A DNA stretch of 53,474 nucleotides from CALMEH01 sp964548225 (GTDB taxonomy: Bacteria > Acidobacteriota > Blastocatellia > Pyrinomonadales > Pyrinomonadaceae): positions 1 through 53,474 of the forward strand of contig CAZJQP010000027.1 in NCBI GenBank assembly GCA_964548225.1. The letters are read 5' to 3'. This document shows, in pieces, positions 24,098-33,195 of the stretch. The position numbers and the translations under genes were made by a program. Each line of letters starts with the position of its first letter. Position 1 is the first letter of the stretch. The notes below the pieces were generated by a model, which was not told where the DNA came from, did no database searches, and was given only the letters and a program-made list of their open reading frames with translations.

Positions 24098-25180
24098 ATG
24101 ACGAATTCTCAATTATCACTCACACCTCTCGGTGCCGGAGATTTGATTGACCGCGCCGTCCGATTTTATCGTCAAAATTTCTGGACGTTTGTTTGGATTG
24201 CCGCGCCGCCGATTCTTGTCGGCGCGTTGTTTTCAATTGGTTGGACGGCTTTGGCAAATCAGTTGTTTTCGATTGATTCGCGCCGTGATGAAGTTGAATC
24301 GTTTTCCTATCTGATGTTTGTCGGTTTCGGCAGTTTGATTATTTGGCTGATTGAAACTGTTGCAGTTTTAACGGTGATGGGCGGCGCGGCGCGAAATTTT
24401 GTGCGGCATCTGCTTTTCGGCGAAAATATCACCTTCCGCGAAACTTATAAAAACGTCAAAAGCCGTGTTTTCGGATTAATTACTGCCTCCACGATGATTA
24501 CGTTTCTGCTCGGCATTATCGGTTTATTTATTTTTTATTTCGGGCTTACCATTGCTATTCTTGCGGTGATTGTCGCCGCCGCTGCGCTTAGTTTTTCGCC
24601 GTTTTTGACTGTTATTGTTTCGATATTTCTATCGCTTGGCGTAATTTTTCTGAGCGGTTGGCTGTTTTTTTTGATTGCTTCGAGATTTTTGTATGTGCCG
24701 CAAGTAATGATGGTTGAAGGGCAAGGCGTTTTTGCCTCAATCAGCCGCAGTGCGTCGCTCGGCAGTGGTAATGTCAAACGTCTTGCCGCGCTTTTTGTTT
24801 TTACGACCGTGGCAATTTATTCCGCGCTGTTGCTGTTTTTAATTCCGCTTCAACTTTACGGATATTTCAGCGGCATTTCATTTCTCGCCGCCGACCCTGA
24901 CGCAATTCCGGCGTGGTATCAAATCGCCAATCAAATTATCTGGCAAGTGAGTTTTATTTTTCTGATGCCGATTTGGATGATCGGTTTGTGTCTGCTTTAC
25001 GTTGACGAGCGCGTCCGCCACGAAGGTTATGACATCGAATTGATGGCGGCACGAATTTTGGGCGATATTCCCGATGTGCCAAGCGCGTTTTCAAATCCGC
25101 TCCAACCGGCTTTGGCGCAAACCGCTTTGCCCGTGCCGCCGCCGTTGCGTGATTCGTCATCGCCGCTCGGTTTGAATTAG
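24098..25180 (+). CDS. Polytopic membrane protein, glycerophosphodiesterase-like TM region
   Basis: A 360-residue protein with about six hydrophobic segments. It begins SLTPLGAGDLIDRAVRFYRQNFWTF, a pattern of membrane proteins usually found beside DUF4129/DUF4350 genes, as here. VMMVEGQGVFASISRSASLGSGNVKRL is the conserved amphipathic region before the last helices. The tail is proline-rich and probably cytoplasmic. Function unknown; possibly membrane organisation or secretion. ATG 24098 is preferred to the TTG at 24086. The stop abuts the polypurine repeat in which the next gene begins. Confidence 0.8.
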   Translation: MTNSQLSLTPLGAGDLIDRAVRFYRQNFWTFVWIAAPPILVGALFSIGWTALANQLFSIDSRRDEVESFSYLMFVGFGSLIIWLIETVAVLTVMGGAARNFVRHLLFGENITFRETYKNVKSRVFGLITASTMITFLLGIIGLFIFYFGLTIAILAVIVAAAALSFSPFLTVIVSIFLSLGVIFLSGWLFFLIASRFLYVPQVMMVEGQGVFASISRSASLGSGNVKRLAALFVFTTVAIYSALLLFLIPLQLYGYFSGISFLAADPDAIPAWYQIANQIIWQVSFIFLMPIWMIGLCLLYVDERVRHEGYDIELMAARILGDIPDVPSAFSNPLQPALAQTALPVPPPLRDSSSPLGLN

Positions 25181-25320
25181 AAGAGGAGAAAAGGAGATGA
25201 GGAGAAGAGGAGAAAAAGAGAAAATACAACAATTCGGTAGCGTGGCAACGGCGCGAAAGGTTTTGTTGTGCAAATCTCCTTTTCTCCTTTTCTCCTTTTC
25301 TCTTCTTCTCTTCTTCTCTT
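25181..25320. repeat. Inverted repeat overlapping a gene start
   Basis: An A/G-rich arm (25181-25224) and a C/T-rich arm (25275-25320, CTCCTTTTCTCCTTTTC type) are imperfect complements, with ACAACA/TGTTGT inside. The first arm contains the start codon of the DUF4129 gene, and the second encodes the hydrophobic core of its signal peptide. Confidence 0.75.
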
Positions 25321-26285
25321 CCGCAGTGAACGGTGCGACGCTTGCCGAATATCGCGGAAAAATCGAAAATGCGCGTGGTCTGGCGGATGAAATAATTTCC
25401 GGCGGCGTTGAAAAAAGTAAAGAAAAAATCAGCAAATTGCGGCGTGAATTGTCTACCTCCGAAAAGGTCGAATGGCGCGGAAGCGTAGTCGAAACAGATA
25501 ACAAATGGTTTCAGGAAAATTTGGACGAAATTGAAAAAGAAACCGATAGGGAGAAGCGCGAATTGATTTTGCGCGGAGTTCGGGAAAGGCTTTCGGCAAT
25601 CGAACAAAAATTGGACGAACTCGAAAACCCGTCCACTTCAAATCGTTCAAAAGACGAAGACAAACGCAAATTGAGCGAAATCTTGAAACGCGAAGAATAT
25701 CAAAAACCGAAGGAGAAAGAAGAGAGTCTTTTCTCAAAAATAATGAAAAAACTCAGCGAATGGTTCAGCCGCGAAGTTCCCGAAACGCCACAGATGTCGC
25801 CGGGCGTTTTAGAAGGTTTCGGCGCAATCGGACGATTTCTGCAAATCGCGCTTTATGTGCTGATTTTTGCCGCCATCGGGTTTTTAATTTATAAACTTTT
25901 GCCGTTTATCGAATCAAAATTAAGAAATCGCCAAAAACGTGAGAAAAAAGAGCGCGTCATTTTAGGCGAAATCGTTGCGGCAAACGAATCATCGGAAAAT
26001 CTTCTCTCCGAAGCTGAAAACCTTGCCCGTGAAGGAAACCTGCGTGGCGCAATCCGCAAAGGCTACATTGCGCTTTTGTGCGAATTGAGCGACAGAAAAA
26101 TTATCGGTTTGGCACAACATAAAACCAACAGCGATTACCTGCGCGACGTTCGCAAAAAGCCGGAACTGCACGAAAATATGAATGATTTAACCGACAGTTT
26201 CGAGCGACATTGGTATGGATTCGAGAAAACCGAATTAGAAGATTGGGAAGAATTTAAAAACGGATATAAAAAGGCTGTGAACTAA
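25197..26285 (+). CDS. DUF4129 membrane protein
   Basis: A 362-residue protein. The N-terminus has a basic region followed by a hydrophobic core (FLLFSFSLLLFFSS) and a cleavage-like VNGA. Residues about 45-190 are a charged, mostly helical extracytoplasmic region. A membrane helix at about 215-237 precedes a cytoplasmic DUF4129 domain (ENLAREGNLRGAIRKGYIALLCEL ... LTDSFERHWYG). Such proteins occur with MoxR ATPases. The signal-peptide core is encoded by the pyrimidine arm of the repeat at 25181-25320. The start at 25197 is uncertain; GTG 25242 or TTG 25263 and 25266 are alternatives. Its TAA overlaps the next ATG by one base. Confidence 0.82.
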   Translation: MRRRGEKEKIQQFGSVATARKVLLCKSPFLLFSFSLLLFFSSAVNGATLAEYRGKIENARGLADEIISGGVEKSKEKISKLRRELSTSEKVEWRGSVVETDNKWFQENLDEIEKETDREKRELILRGVRERLSAIEQKLDELENPSTSNRSKDEDKRKLSEILKREEYQKPKEKEESLFSKIMKKLSEWFSREVPETPQMSPGVLEGFGAIGRFLQIALYVLIFAAIGFLIYKLLPFIESKLRNRQKREKKERVILGEIVAANESSENLLSEAENLAREGNLRGAIRKGYIALLCELSDRKIIGLAQHKTNSDYLRDVRKKPELHENMNDLTDSFERHWYGFEKTELEDWEEFKNGYKKAVN

Positions 26286-27748
26286 TGAAGCAGAGATTCA
26301 TTATCTTAATTGGCATTTTCGCACTGATTATTGCATTAATCGGGCTTAATGCTGCCTCGTTTGTGCAGAAGGAAAAACAGCCTGACACCGAATTTAACCC
26401 GAATCGTTCGAGCTACAACACGGGCGCGACCGGAACGCGGGCATTTTATGATTTATTGGCGGAAACGGGCAGAAAACCCGTGCGTTGGCAAGAATCGCCG
26501 TCCGCACTTTTGACCGCGGGGAAAAATGCGCCAAAGGTTTTCGTCGTTATCGGCGATATTCGCGTGGATTTTGAGGAAAACGAAATAAAACATCTTTTGC
26601 GCTGGGTTTCCGAAGGCGGAAAATTGGTGATTATTGACCGTTTTCCGAATCCCGAATTGCTTGCTACAACGACGAATTGGAAAATTATTGCTGTCCCCGA
26701 CGTAACGCAAATGATGTTTGGCATTGATCCGTCCGACAACGCGCAGATGACCGATAAAACATCTGCCGCCAAACCTGTTCAACCGTCAATTTTCACGGCA
26801 AACATTAATGCTGTCCAACCTTCGCGCTTCGCTTCGTCGCTGAGTTTTGAACGCGAAGTTTTTGAAGAAAATGATAAAGTAATTGTAAGTGATGAAAGAG
26901 ACACACCTTCAATCCGCCAAACGCCTTCACCAAAACCGACGGAAAAACCTTCACCGACATCCGGAAATGCAAACAAATTTTACACGATGCCTTCGCCAAC
27001 GCCCGTAACAATGCTGAAAAAAGAACAAGCGGAGAAAATCTACTTTGAAGACGATGCGCCGGTCGTGCATCTTTCAAACGATAAAAAAAATCTTTTGGCT
27101 GATTTCCCTTATGGCGGCGGCAAAATTGTTTTTCTGACCGATCCGTATATCGTTTCAAACGCCGGAATCGGTTTGGTTGATAACGCACAAATCGGCATAA
27201 ATATCGTTTCCGCAGACGGCGGAACTATCGCTTTTGACGAATATCATCAAGGCTATGGCTCGGCAAGCAATCAGCTTTTGGCGTATTTTGCGGGAACGCC
27301 CGTCGTGCCGATTTTTCTCCAATGTGTCGCGCTGATTGGGATAATTTTGTTTTCACAAAGCCGGCGTTTTGCACGTCCCGTTCCCGAAGCCGAACCGAAT
27401 CGGCTTTCAAAACTCGAATACGTTTCGGCAATGGCTGAACTTCAGCAACGCATAAAAGGCTACGATTTGGCGATTGAAAATATCTACAACGATTTTCGCC
27501 GTCGCGTTTCAAGGCTTGTCGGCGTTGATAATTTTACGGCGCAAAACACGCAAATCGCCCAGCTTATCGCCGAGCGTCTGGAGTCGGAAAATGCCGGCGA
27601 AATCGAAGCCGTGATGGAAAAATGCAAGGCAATCGCGCAAGGTGAGCCGACCAACAAAAAAGAAGTTTTGCAACTGACGAAGCGTTTGCGCGAATTGGAA
27701 GAAAAACTCGGTCTGCAACGCCGCAAGCCGCAAAGAAAGACGGTTTGA
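26285..27748 (+). CDS. DUF4350 domain protein
   Basis: 487 residues. An N-terminal membrane anchor (about 4-25) is followed by an extracytoplasmic DUF4350 domain. SSYNTGATGTRAFYDLLAETGRKPVRW is its signature, and VIIDRFPNPEL and IVFLTDPYIVSN resemble a GATase-like fold. A proline/threonine-rich insert lies at about 205-240. A second helix at about 340-357 leads to a cytoplasmic tail. Function unknown, although DUF4350 genes are routinely found with DUF4129 and MoxR. It is coupled to the DUF4129 gene by a one-base overlap. A 15-bp hairpin downstream ends this part of the cluster. Confidence 0.85.
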   Translation: MKQRFIILIGIFALIIALIGLNAASFVQKEKQPDTEFNPNRSSYNTGATGTRAFYDLLAETGRKPVRWQESPSALLTAGKNAPKVFVVIGDIRVDFEENEIKHLLRWVSEGGKLVIIDRFPNPELLATTTNWKIIAVPDVTQMMFGIDPSDNAQMTDKTSAAKPVQPSIFTANINAVQPSRFASSLSFEREVFEENDKVIVSDERDTPSIRQTPSPKPTEKPSPTSGNANKFYTMPSPTPVTMLKKEQAEKIYFEDDAPVVHLSNDKKNLLADFPYGGGKIVFLTDPYIVSNAGIGLVDNAQIGINIVSADGGTIAFDEYHQGYGSASNQLLAYFAGTPVVPIFLQCVALIGIILFSQSRRFARPVPEAEPNRLSKLEYVSAMAELQQRIKGYDLAIENIYNDFRRRVSRLVGVDNFTAQNTQIAQLIAERLESENAGEIEAVMEKCKAIAQGEPTNKKEVLQLTKRLRELEEKLGLQRRKPQRKTV

Positions 27749-27795
27749 GATGAATTTTGACTGTCGTGAAACAGAATACTTGGTCGAGAAAACAG

Positions 27796-27832
27796 ATTAT
27801 TGGTCAAAGAATGCTTTTCTTTGACCAATAAT
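27796..27832 (+). terminator. 15-bp stem hairpin after the DUF4350 gene
   Basis: ATTATTGGTCAAAGA (27796-27810) is the exact complement of 27818-27832, with a 7-base loop. There is no long T-run, so intrinsic termination is only possible. Confidence 0.5.
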
Positions 27833-27864
27833 TTGCTTTCTTTGCATCATAAATTTCACTTTTT

Positions 27865-28620
27865 ATGCCAACTAACGTCTTGATTTTATTGATTTTGCTC
27901 TTTTTTATTACAAGTGCAATCGGTGTGGTTACAGGAAGCAATTCACTTGTAACCGTTCCGGTGATGTTTCAGTTCGGCATTGAACCGAAAACTGCGGTGG
28001 CGACGAATATGTTCGGCTTGCTGTTCCTTTCAATCGGCGGAAGTTTGCCGTTTTTGGGCAAAGGCGTGATTAACCGCCAACGAATGCCGAAATTAGTTGT
28101 TTTAACACTTATCGGCTCGGCAATCGGCGCGGTTTTGGTCGGTTTAATCACGGGAGGCGCATTAAAAATCATTGTTTCGGTTTCGATGATTGCCGTCAGT
28201 ATTTTTACCTTGCTGAAACGCGACGCAGGCTTAAAGCAAGAAAAGGCAATCTCGGCAAAATCACTTGTAATTGCTTACGTCATCACATTCCTGATGGCAA
28301 TTTACGGCGGACTTTTCAGTGGTGGTTACGTTACTATTTTGACGGCTTCATACATCGTATTTTTCGGAATGACTTACACTGAAGCGATTGCCGAAACAAA
28401 AATTATCAATATTTTTTCGTCCGCGATTGCCACCGCTGTTTTTATGTGGCAAGGTTTAGTAGATTACAAACTCGGCATAATCTTAGCCGTCGTGATGTTC
28501 GCCGGAGCATACATCGGCGCACACACCGTAACAAAACTTAACGATTTATGGCTCAAACGCATCTTTTTATCTACAGTTTTAATTTTAGCCGTAAAGACAA
28601 TTTTAGATTTTACTTTATAA
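27865..28620 (+). CDS. TauE/SafE-family permease
   Basis: A 251-residue integral membrane protein of about eight helices in two homologous halves, with the family signatures GSNSLVTVPVMFQFG near the N-terminus and GGLFSGGYVTILTASYIV in the second half. TauE/SafE proteins are proposed exporters of sulfite, sulfoacetate or other anions. Nothing nearby fixes the substrate. It stands between DUF4350 and MoxR, which are usually adjacent, so it is probably an insertion into that cluster. A hairpin lies upstream and the MoxR gene follows after 22 bases. Confidence 0.85.
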   Translation: MPTNVLILLILLFFITSAIGVVTGSNSLVTVPVMFQFGIEPKTAVATNMFGLLFLSIGGSLPFLGKGVINRQRMPKLVVLTLIGSAIGAVLVGLITGGALKIIVSVSMIAVSIFTLLKRDAGLKQEKAISAKSLVIAYVITFLMAIYGGLFSGGYVTILTASYIVFFGMTYTEAIAETKIINIFSSAIATAVFMWQGLVDYKLGIILAVVMFAGAYIGAHTVTKLNDLWLKRIFLSTVLILAVKTILDFTL

Positions 28621-28642
28621 AAAATCACAGGAAGAAAATCAA

Positions 28643-29782
28643 ATGAAACGCTGTCCGAAATGCAATACGACTTACACGGAAAAAACTTTGGAGTTTTGTC
28701 TGCAAGACGGTTCTCCATTGATTGACGAAACGCCGCAAAGCTCTATCCAAACTGAAATGATGAACCTTGCATCGCAAGTTCCGGCGGAACTTGCGCCACA
28801 AACTCCGGCGGAAATTGTTCCGCCGCGTCCGCCGTTGATATTGCCGAATGTCGTTACGCATATTTTGAACGAACTTCGCAAGGTTATTGTCGGACAAGAC
28901 GAAGTTATCGAACAAATTCTGGTTGCGCTTTTAGCGGAAGGACACGCATTACTCGAAGGCGTTCCGGGAACGGCGAAAACCTTGACCGTCAAAACTTTAG
29001 CCAGAATTATCGGCTCAAGATTTTCGCGGATTCAATTTACGCCCGATTTGATGCCGTCGGACATCACCGGAAATAATGTTTTTAATATGCAGACATCGGA
29101 GTTTTCCTTGCGTCCGGGTCCGATTTTTACCGACATTTTGCTCGGCGATGAAATAAACCGCACGCCGCCGAAAACGCAAGCCGCGCTTCTCGAAGCGATG
29201 GAAGAACGCCAAACGACGATTGACGGCAAACGCTATAAACTTTCGCCGATGTTCACCGTTTTGGCGACCGAAAACCCGATTGAATATGAAGGAACTTATC
29301 CTTTGCCGGAAGCGCAACTTGATAGATTTTTGCTCAAAATCATCATTGATTATCCGCCGATTGAAGCCGAACGTGAAATCGTCGCACGTTGGGACGCAGG
29401 TTTTAATTCACGCCATTTGGAAGCAATTGAAATCAACGCTTTGCCTGAAAAAGACGCAATCCAAAAATGCCGTGAGGAAGTCAAACAAATGCGAACCGAA
29501 ACGGGCGTTCAAAAATATATTGTCGAAATCGTCCATAAAACGCGCAATCATCCAACAATTCTTTACGGTGCAAGTCCGCGTGCTTCCGTTGCGCTTTTGC
29601 TTTGTTCAAAAGCACTTGCCGCGATTCGCGGGCGCGAATTCGTAACGCCCGACGATGTGCGCGATGTTTCGCGTCCCGTGCTTCGTCATCGTTTAGTTTT
29701 AAGAGCCGAAGCCGAACTCGATGGCGCAACGACCGACGCGGTGATTTCCGACATCATCAAAACCGTCGAAGTTCCGCGATAA
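28643..29782 (+). CDS. MoxR-family AAA+ ATPase with N-terminal zinc ribbon
   Basis: 379 residues. Residues 1-26 form a zinc-ribbon-like module (KRCPKCNTTYTEKTLEFCLQ), followed by a proline-rich linker to about 65. The MoxR core has Walker A EGVPGTAKT, Walker B ILLGDEINRTPPKTQ, sensor 1 VLATENPIEYEGTYPLPEAQ with DRF, and a lid domain. MoxR ATPases are chaperone-like and usually remodel VWA-domain or DUF58 partners. No DUF58 gene is present downstream, where an SGNH hydrolase follows. A related zinc-ribbon start is common in Acidobacteriota proteins, which is the basis for the host guess. Confidence 0.9.
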   Translation: MKRCPKCNTTYTEKTLEFCLQDGSPLIDETPQSSIQTEMMNLASQVPAELAPQTPAEIVPPRPPLILPNVVTHILNELRKVIVGQDEVIEQILVALLAEGHALLEGVPGTAKTLTVKTLARIIGSRFSRIQFTPDLMPSDITGNNVFNMQTSEFSLRPGPIFTDILLGDEINRTPPKTQAALLEAMEERQTTIDGKRYKLSPMFTVLATENPIEYEGTYPLPEAQLDRFLLKIIIDYPPIEAEREIVARWDAGFNSRHLEAIEINALPEKDAIQKCREEVKQMRTETGVQKYIVEIVHKTRNHPTILYGASPRASVALLLCSKALAAIRGREFVTPDDVRDVSRPVLRHRLVLRAEAELDGATTDAVISDIIKTVEVPR

Positions 29783-29870
29783 AATAAAGTAGAAAATCTT
29801 CAAAACAATATTATTTTTTCAACTTTTTCCGCTGCTAAATCCGTAATTTTATCGGGCGTATAATTAAATT

Positions 29871-29879
29871 GGAGGAGGA
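29871..29879 (+). promoter_or_regulatory. Strong RBS of the SGNH hydrolase
   Basis: GGAGGAGGA ends 8 bases before ATG 29888, one of the strongest Shine-Dalgarno matches in the window. Confidence 0.7.
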
Positions 29880-29887
29880 AACAGCAA

Positions 29888-31003
29888 ATGAACAATTATT
29901 CACGCCGTCAGTTTTTGAAACAACTCGGAGCGATTGTCGGATTGCTGTTTGCGGAGAAAACAATTTTCCCTTTTATTCCGCAGAATAATTCGGATTTTGA
30001 GATGCTCGTCGTTGGTGATTCGTTTATTTGGGGACAAGGTTTGCGCGAGGAAGACAAGTTTTATTCGCTCGTCAAAGAATGGCTTCAGCGCGAAGTTTTT
30101 ACGAATCAGCAAAATATCAATCTTAAAGTCAAAGCTCATTCCGGTTCGCGGATTTACATTCACGAAGACGAACTCGCGGAAATGCAGAAATGCGGCGAAG
30201 ATGTGGAAAGATTTCATCATCCCGAAGTAGATATTTCGTTTCCGTCAATCACTTTTCAGATTGATACGGCGCGGAAAGAATATGAAAACCCGAATTCGGT
30301 CAAACTCGTGATGCTTTCGGGCGGAATTACCGATTTGGTTGTCGCCAATACGGTTAATCCTTTCTTGCGCGAAGGCAAAATGCGCGATTTGATTCACAAA
30401 TATTCTCACGCTGCGATGTCGAATCTGTTGGAACATATTTCAAACACCTTTCCCGAAGCATATATTGTCGTCGTTGGTTATTTTCCGATTGTTTCGACGA
30501 AAAGCGATGTCAATAAAATCACGAAATATTTGATGAAAATCGTTAAATTTCCGCATCCTTTTCAATTTCTTCTGACAAATATTTTCAGCAAGCAATTTAT
30601 GAAAATCGTTCGCAAAGCCGTAGCTACACGCTCGCGGATTTGGGTTGCTGAATCGAACAAAGAATTGCGTGATGCGGTGAAAGACGCAAACGCAAAATGC
30701 CAAAAAACGCAGATTCTTTTCGTTGAATCGCCGATTACGGAAGAAACTTGTTTTGCCACGAAAAATTCGATGCTTTGGGGAACAGACGACGACAATAAAC
30801 CCGAAGACGATTTATACAAATTGCGAAAAACCGTCTGTCCGGCGGCTTTTAAGGAAATAAAATACAAACCTTTCAGCTTTTTCTCGACGCGGCTTTGCGA
30901 ACTTGCATCAGTTGCACATCCGAATAAAAAAGGTTCGATTGCATATGCCGAAGCGATAAAAAATACGTTGAAACCGATTTTTCAAGCGAAAGAAAAACTC
31001 TGA
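29888..31003 (+). CDS. SGNH/GDSL-like hydrolase, Tat or membrane-anchored
   Basis: A 371-residue protein. SRRQFLKQLGAIVGLLF (5-21) is a twin-arginine-type signal or anchor. The block I nucleophile lies in MLVVGDSFIWGQG (about 39-51). VMLSGGITDLV resembles block III with D in place of the usual N. SVAHPNKKGSIAYAEAI supplies the block V histidine near the C-terminus. This suggests a periplasmic esterase or lipase-like enzyme, perhaps acting on acyl or acetyl groups of envelope molecules. No neighbour fixes the substrate. Confidence 0.8.
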   Translation: MNNYSRRQFLKQLGAIVGLLFAEKTIFPFIPQNNSDFEMLVVGDSFIWGQGLREEDKFYSLVKEWLQREVFTNQQNINLKVKAHSGSRIYIHEDELAEMQKCGEDVERFHHPEVDISFPSITFQIDTARKEYENPNSVKLVMLSGGITDLVVANTVNPFLREGKMRDLIHKYSHAAMSNLLEHISNTFPEAYIVVVGYFPIVSTKSDVNKITKYLMKIVKFPHPFQFLLTNIFSKQFMKIVRKAVATRSRIWVAESNKELRDAVKDANAKCQKTQILFVESPITEETCFATKNSMLWGTDDDNKPEDDLYKLRKTVCPAAFKEIKYKPFSFFSTRLCELASVAHPNKKGSIAYAEAIKNTLKPIFQAKEKL

Positions 31004-31066
31004 TAATCGGCGTTAATTTTGATTGTTTTTGCCCGAAATGTAATGATAATTTGCGGGCGAAAAACA

Positions 31067-31831
31067 ATGAAACAGACAATTACATCAAGCGGAGTTTATT
31101 GGCGGCATTTTTTGACAGCGGCAGTTGTTGTCGGTTCTTTGGCGGTGATGTTTTCGCTCAAAACTTTCGGACAAAACGCGGAATATCATAATTTCGCCGA
31201 CAAACGCGCTTTTTTCGGCGTTGCCAATTTCCTTGATGTCGCGTCAAATTTGGCTTTTTTATTAGTCGGCATCTTTGGTTTGAAGGTTTGTTTGACAAAT
31301 AATTCGGGCAGTTTGCGAACGGCTTGGATTGTTTTGTTTGTCGGAGTAACTTTAGTGAGCGTCGGCTCGGCTTATTATCATTTGAATCCGAACAATAAAA
31401 CGCTCGTTTGGGACAGATTGCCGATGACCGTTGGTTTTATGGGTTTATTTGTTGCGCTTTTGGGCGAATATGTCGGAAAAAAACTCGGTGTGTTGCTTAT
31501 TCCGGCACTTTTTTTAGGCGCGGCGAGTGTTTTTTATTGGGATTGGACAGACGATTTGCGTTTTTATATCTGGGTTCAGATTATTCCGCTTTTGACAGTT
31601 CCGTTAGTGATGATTTTGTATCGCGCACAATATTCACACGGCTGGATGCTTCTTGCCGCGCTCGGTTTTTATGTGTTGGCGAAAATTACTGAATTGACTG
31701 ACGGGCAAATTTTCGCATTTACGCAAAATTTGATGAGCGGACACACGATAAAACATCTTCTTTCGGCAGTTGGTTGTCTGTTTATTGCTTTAATGCTTCA
31801 AAAAAGAGTAGTGTTTCAGAATTTGTGCTGA
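31067..31831 (+). CDS. Ceramidase-like (CREST superfamily) membrane protein
   Basis: 254 residues with about seven membrane helices. GVANFLDVASNLAFLLVG, VSVGSAYYHLNPNN, VWDRLPMTVGFMGL and SGHTIKHLLSAVGC carry the conserved S, D and H residues that form the metal site of alkaline-ceramidase/CREST hydrolases. It probably hydrolyses an amide or lipid bond in the membrane; the true substrate is unknown. ATG 31067 is preferred to a start at 31019, because the extra 16 residues overlap intergenic sequence. It stands directly after the SGNH hydrolase, and both may act on envelope lipids. Confidence 0.78.
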   Translation: MKQTITSSGVYWRHFLTAAVVVGSLAVMFSLKTFGQNAEYHNFADKRAFFGVANFLDVASNLAFLLVGIFGLKVCLTNNSGSLRTAWIVLFVGVTLVSVGSAYYHLNPNNKTLVWDRLPMTVGFMGLFVALLGEYVGKKLGVLLIPALFLGAASVFYWDWTDDLRFYIWVQIIPLLTVPLVMILYRAQYSHGWMLLAALGFYVLAKITELTDGQIFAFTQNLMSGHTIKHLLSAVGCLFIALMLQKRVVFQNLC

Positions 31832-31842
31832 TGAGAAATATG

Positions 31843-31936
31843 TTCGGAATAAGTGATAAGTGATAGGTGATAGGTGATAGGTTTCGGGTGCGTAAAATCT
31901 ATCACTTTTCACTTTTCACCTTTCACTTATTCCGAA
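31843..31936. repeat. Inverted repeat of GTGATAGGTGATAG type
   Basis: Left arm 31843-31880 (GGAATAAGTGATAAGTGATAG...) faces right arm 31899-31936 (...CACTTATTCC) with several mismatches. It lies after the ceramidase-like gene and resembles the elements at 19341 and 47644. Confidence 0.75.
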
Positions 31937-32088
31937 ATGACAAATCTCAAAAATTATTCAGCATAAAATTTGAAACACTACCCAAAAAAGAAGTCTTTTG
32001 CAAAATGAACTGCCCTGAATCTTTACGGTGAAAAAATCTCCGGTTTCAGAAAAAGCAAAAAACACAGCTTTCGTTGTAAGATTTAAGA

Positions 32089-33195
32089 ATGAGAATTTTG
32101 CATATCTCATCTGCAAAAACTTTCGGTGGCGGCGAGCGGCATTTTGTTGATTTAACTCGCGGTTTAACTGAAAAAGGACACGAAGTTTTCGCGGCTTTGC
32201 GCCCGACAAATGAATGGCAAGGATATTTGGATTTTTTGCCGCCGGAAAATATTTTTCACGTTTCGATTCGTAATTCCTTCGGAATGTTCAGCGCAAAAAG
32301 AATTGCCAATTTTATTCGCCGCAATAATATCGAAATTGTTCACGCGCACGTCGGACGCGATTACATTCCGGCTTCGATTGCTTGCCGAATTGCTAAAAAA
32401 CCGAAGTTTGTGCTGACACGCCACGTTCTTTTTCCGATGAAAACTTTTCATCGTTTTGCGATTCAAAATATTGACCGTGCGATTGCCGTTTCCTCCGCCG
32501 TTCAAACGAATTTGGAGAAGATTTTTCCGAAACAAAAAGTAGTTTTGATAAATAACGGAATCGAAACCGAAATTAATTCGGAAGAAGTGCGAAAAACGCT
32601 TTCGGAAGAATTCAGATTTTTGCATAACATTTCATTTGACGCAAAAATTATCGGCATCGTCGGTGAATTAAAAGTCTTAAAAGGTCAAAGAGATTTTGTT
32701 TTGGCGGCGCAAATTGTTGCCGCAAAATTTCCCGAAGCATTTTTTTTGATTGTCGGCAAAGAAAATGCTTCAAATCAAAAATTTCGGCAGGAATTAAAGC
32801 GACTCGTAAAGATTTTTCGACTCGAAGAACGCTTTTTGTTTCTGGATTGGATTGAAAATACCGCACCGATGTTTGCGGCATTGGATATTTTCGTTTCGGC
32901 TTCGCATACGGAAAGTTTCGGTTTGGCAATTCTTGAGGCAATGGCTTCAAAATGCGCGATTGTTTCGACCGACACGGAAGGCGCAAAAGAACTTTTGAAA
33001 GCCGATGAAACCGCGCTCATCGTGCCAATGAAAAATCCTCTGGAACTTGCAAATGCCATCGAAAAACTTCTATCCGATGAGAAAAATCATCTATTTTTAT
33101 CCAAAAATGCTCAAACTTTTGCCCAAAAACAATTTTCTTTGAGCAAAATGATTGAAAAAACCGAGAATTTATATCAAGAAATCCTCAAAAAATAA
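32089..33195 (+). CDS. Glycosyltransferase family 4
   Basis: A 368-residue GT-B glycosyltransferase. The N-terminal domain starts MRILHISSAKTFGGGERHFVDL with the glycine-rich acceptor loop. The C-terminal domain has VGELKVLKGQRDFV and SASHTESFGLAILEAMASKCAIVST, which holds the E-x7-E motif that binds the donor sugar nucleotide. This type is typical of LPS or exopolysaccharide assembly in the cytoplasm. It stands alone, 10 kb from the main polysaccharide cluster. Its last codons lie inside the first unit of 21-bp array 2 (33185-33478). Confidence 0.88.
   Translation: MRILHISSAKTFGGGERHFVDLTRGLTEKGHEVFAALRPTNEWQGYLDFLPPENIFHVSIRNSFGMFSAKRIANFIRRNNIEIVHAHVGRDYIPASIACRIAKKPKFVLTRHVLFPMKTFHRFAIQNIDRAIAVSSAVQTNLEKIFPKQKVVLINNGIETEINSEEVRKTLSEEFRFLHNISFDAKIIGIVGELKVLKGQRDFVLAAQIVAAKFPEAFFLIVGKENASNQKFRQELKRLVKIFRLEERFLFLDWIENTAPMFAALDIFVSASHTESFGLAILEAMASKCAIVSTDTEGAKELLKADETALIVPMKNPLELANAIEKLLSDEKNHLFLSKNAQTFAQKQFSLSKMIEKTENLYQEILKK

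Noticed and set aside
29859..29864. TATAAT before the SGNH hydrolase
   Set aside because: No -35 match, and the start site would fall on the Shine-Dalgarno sequence.
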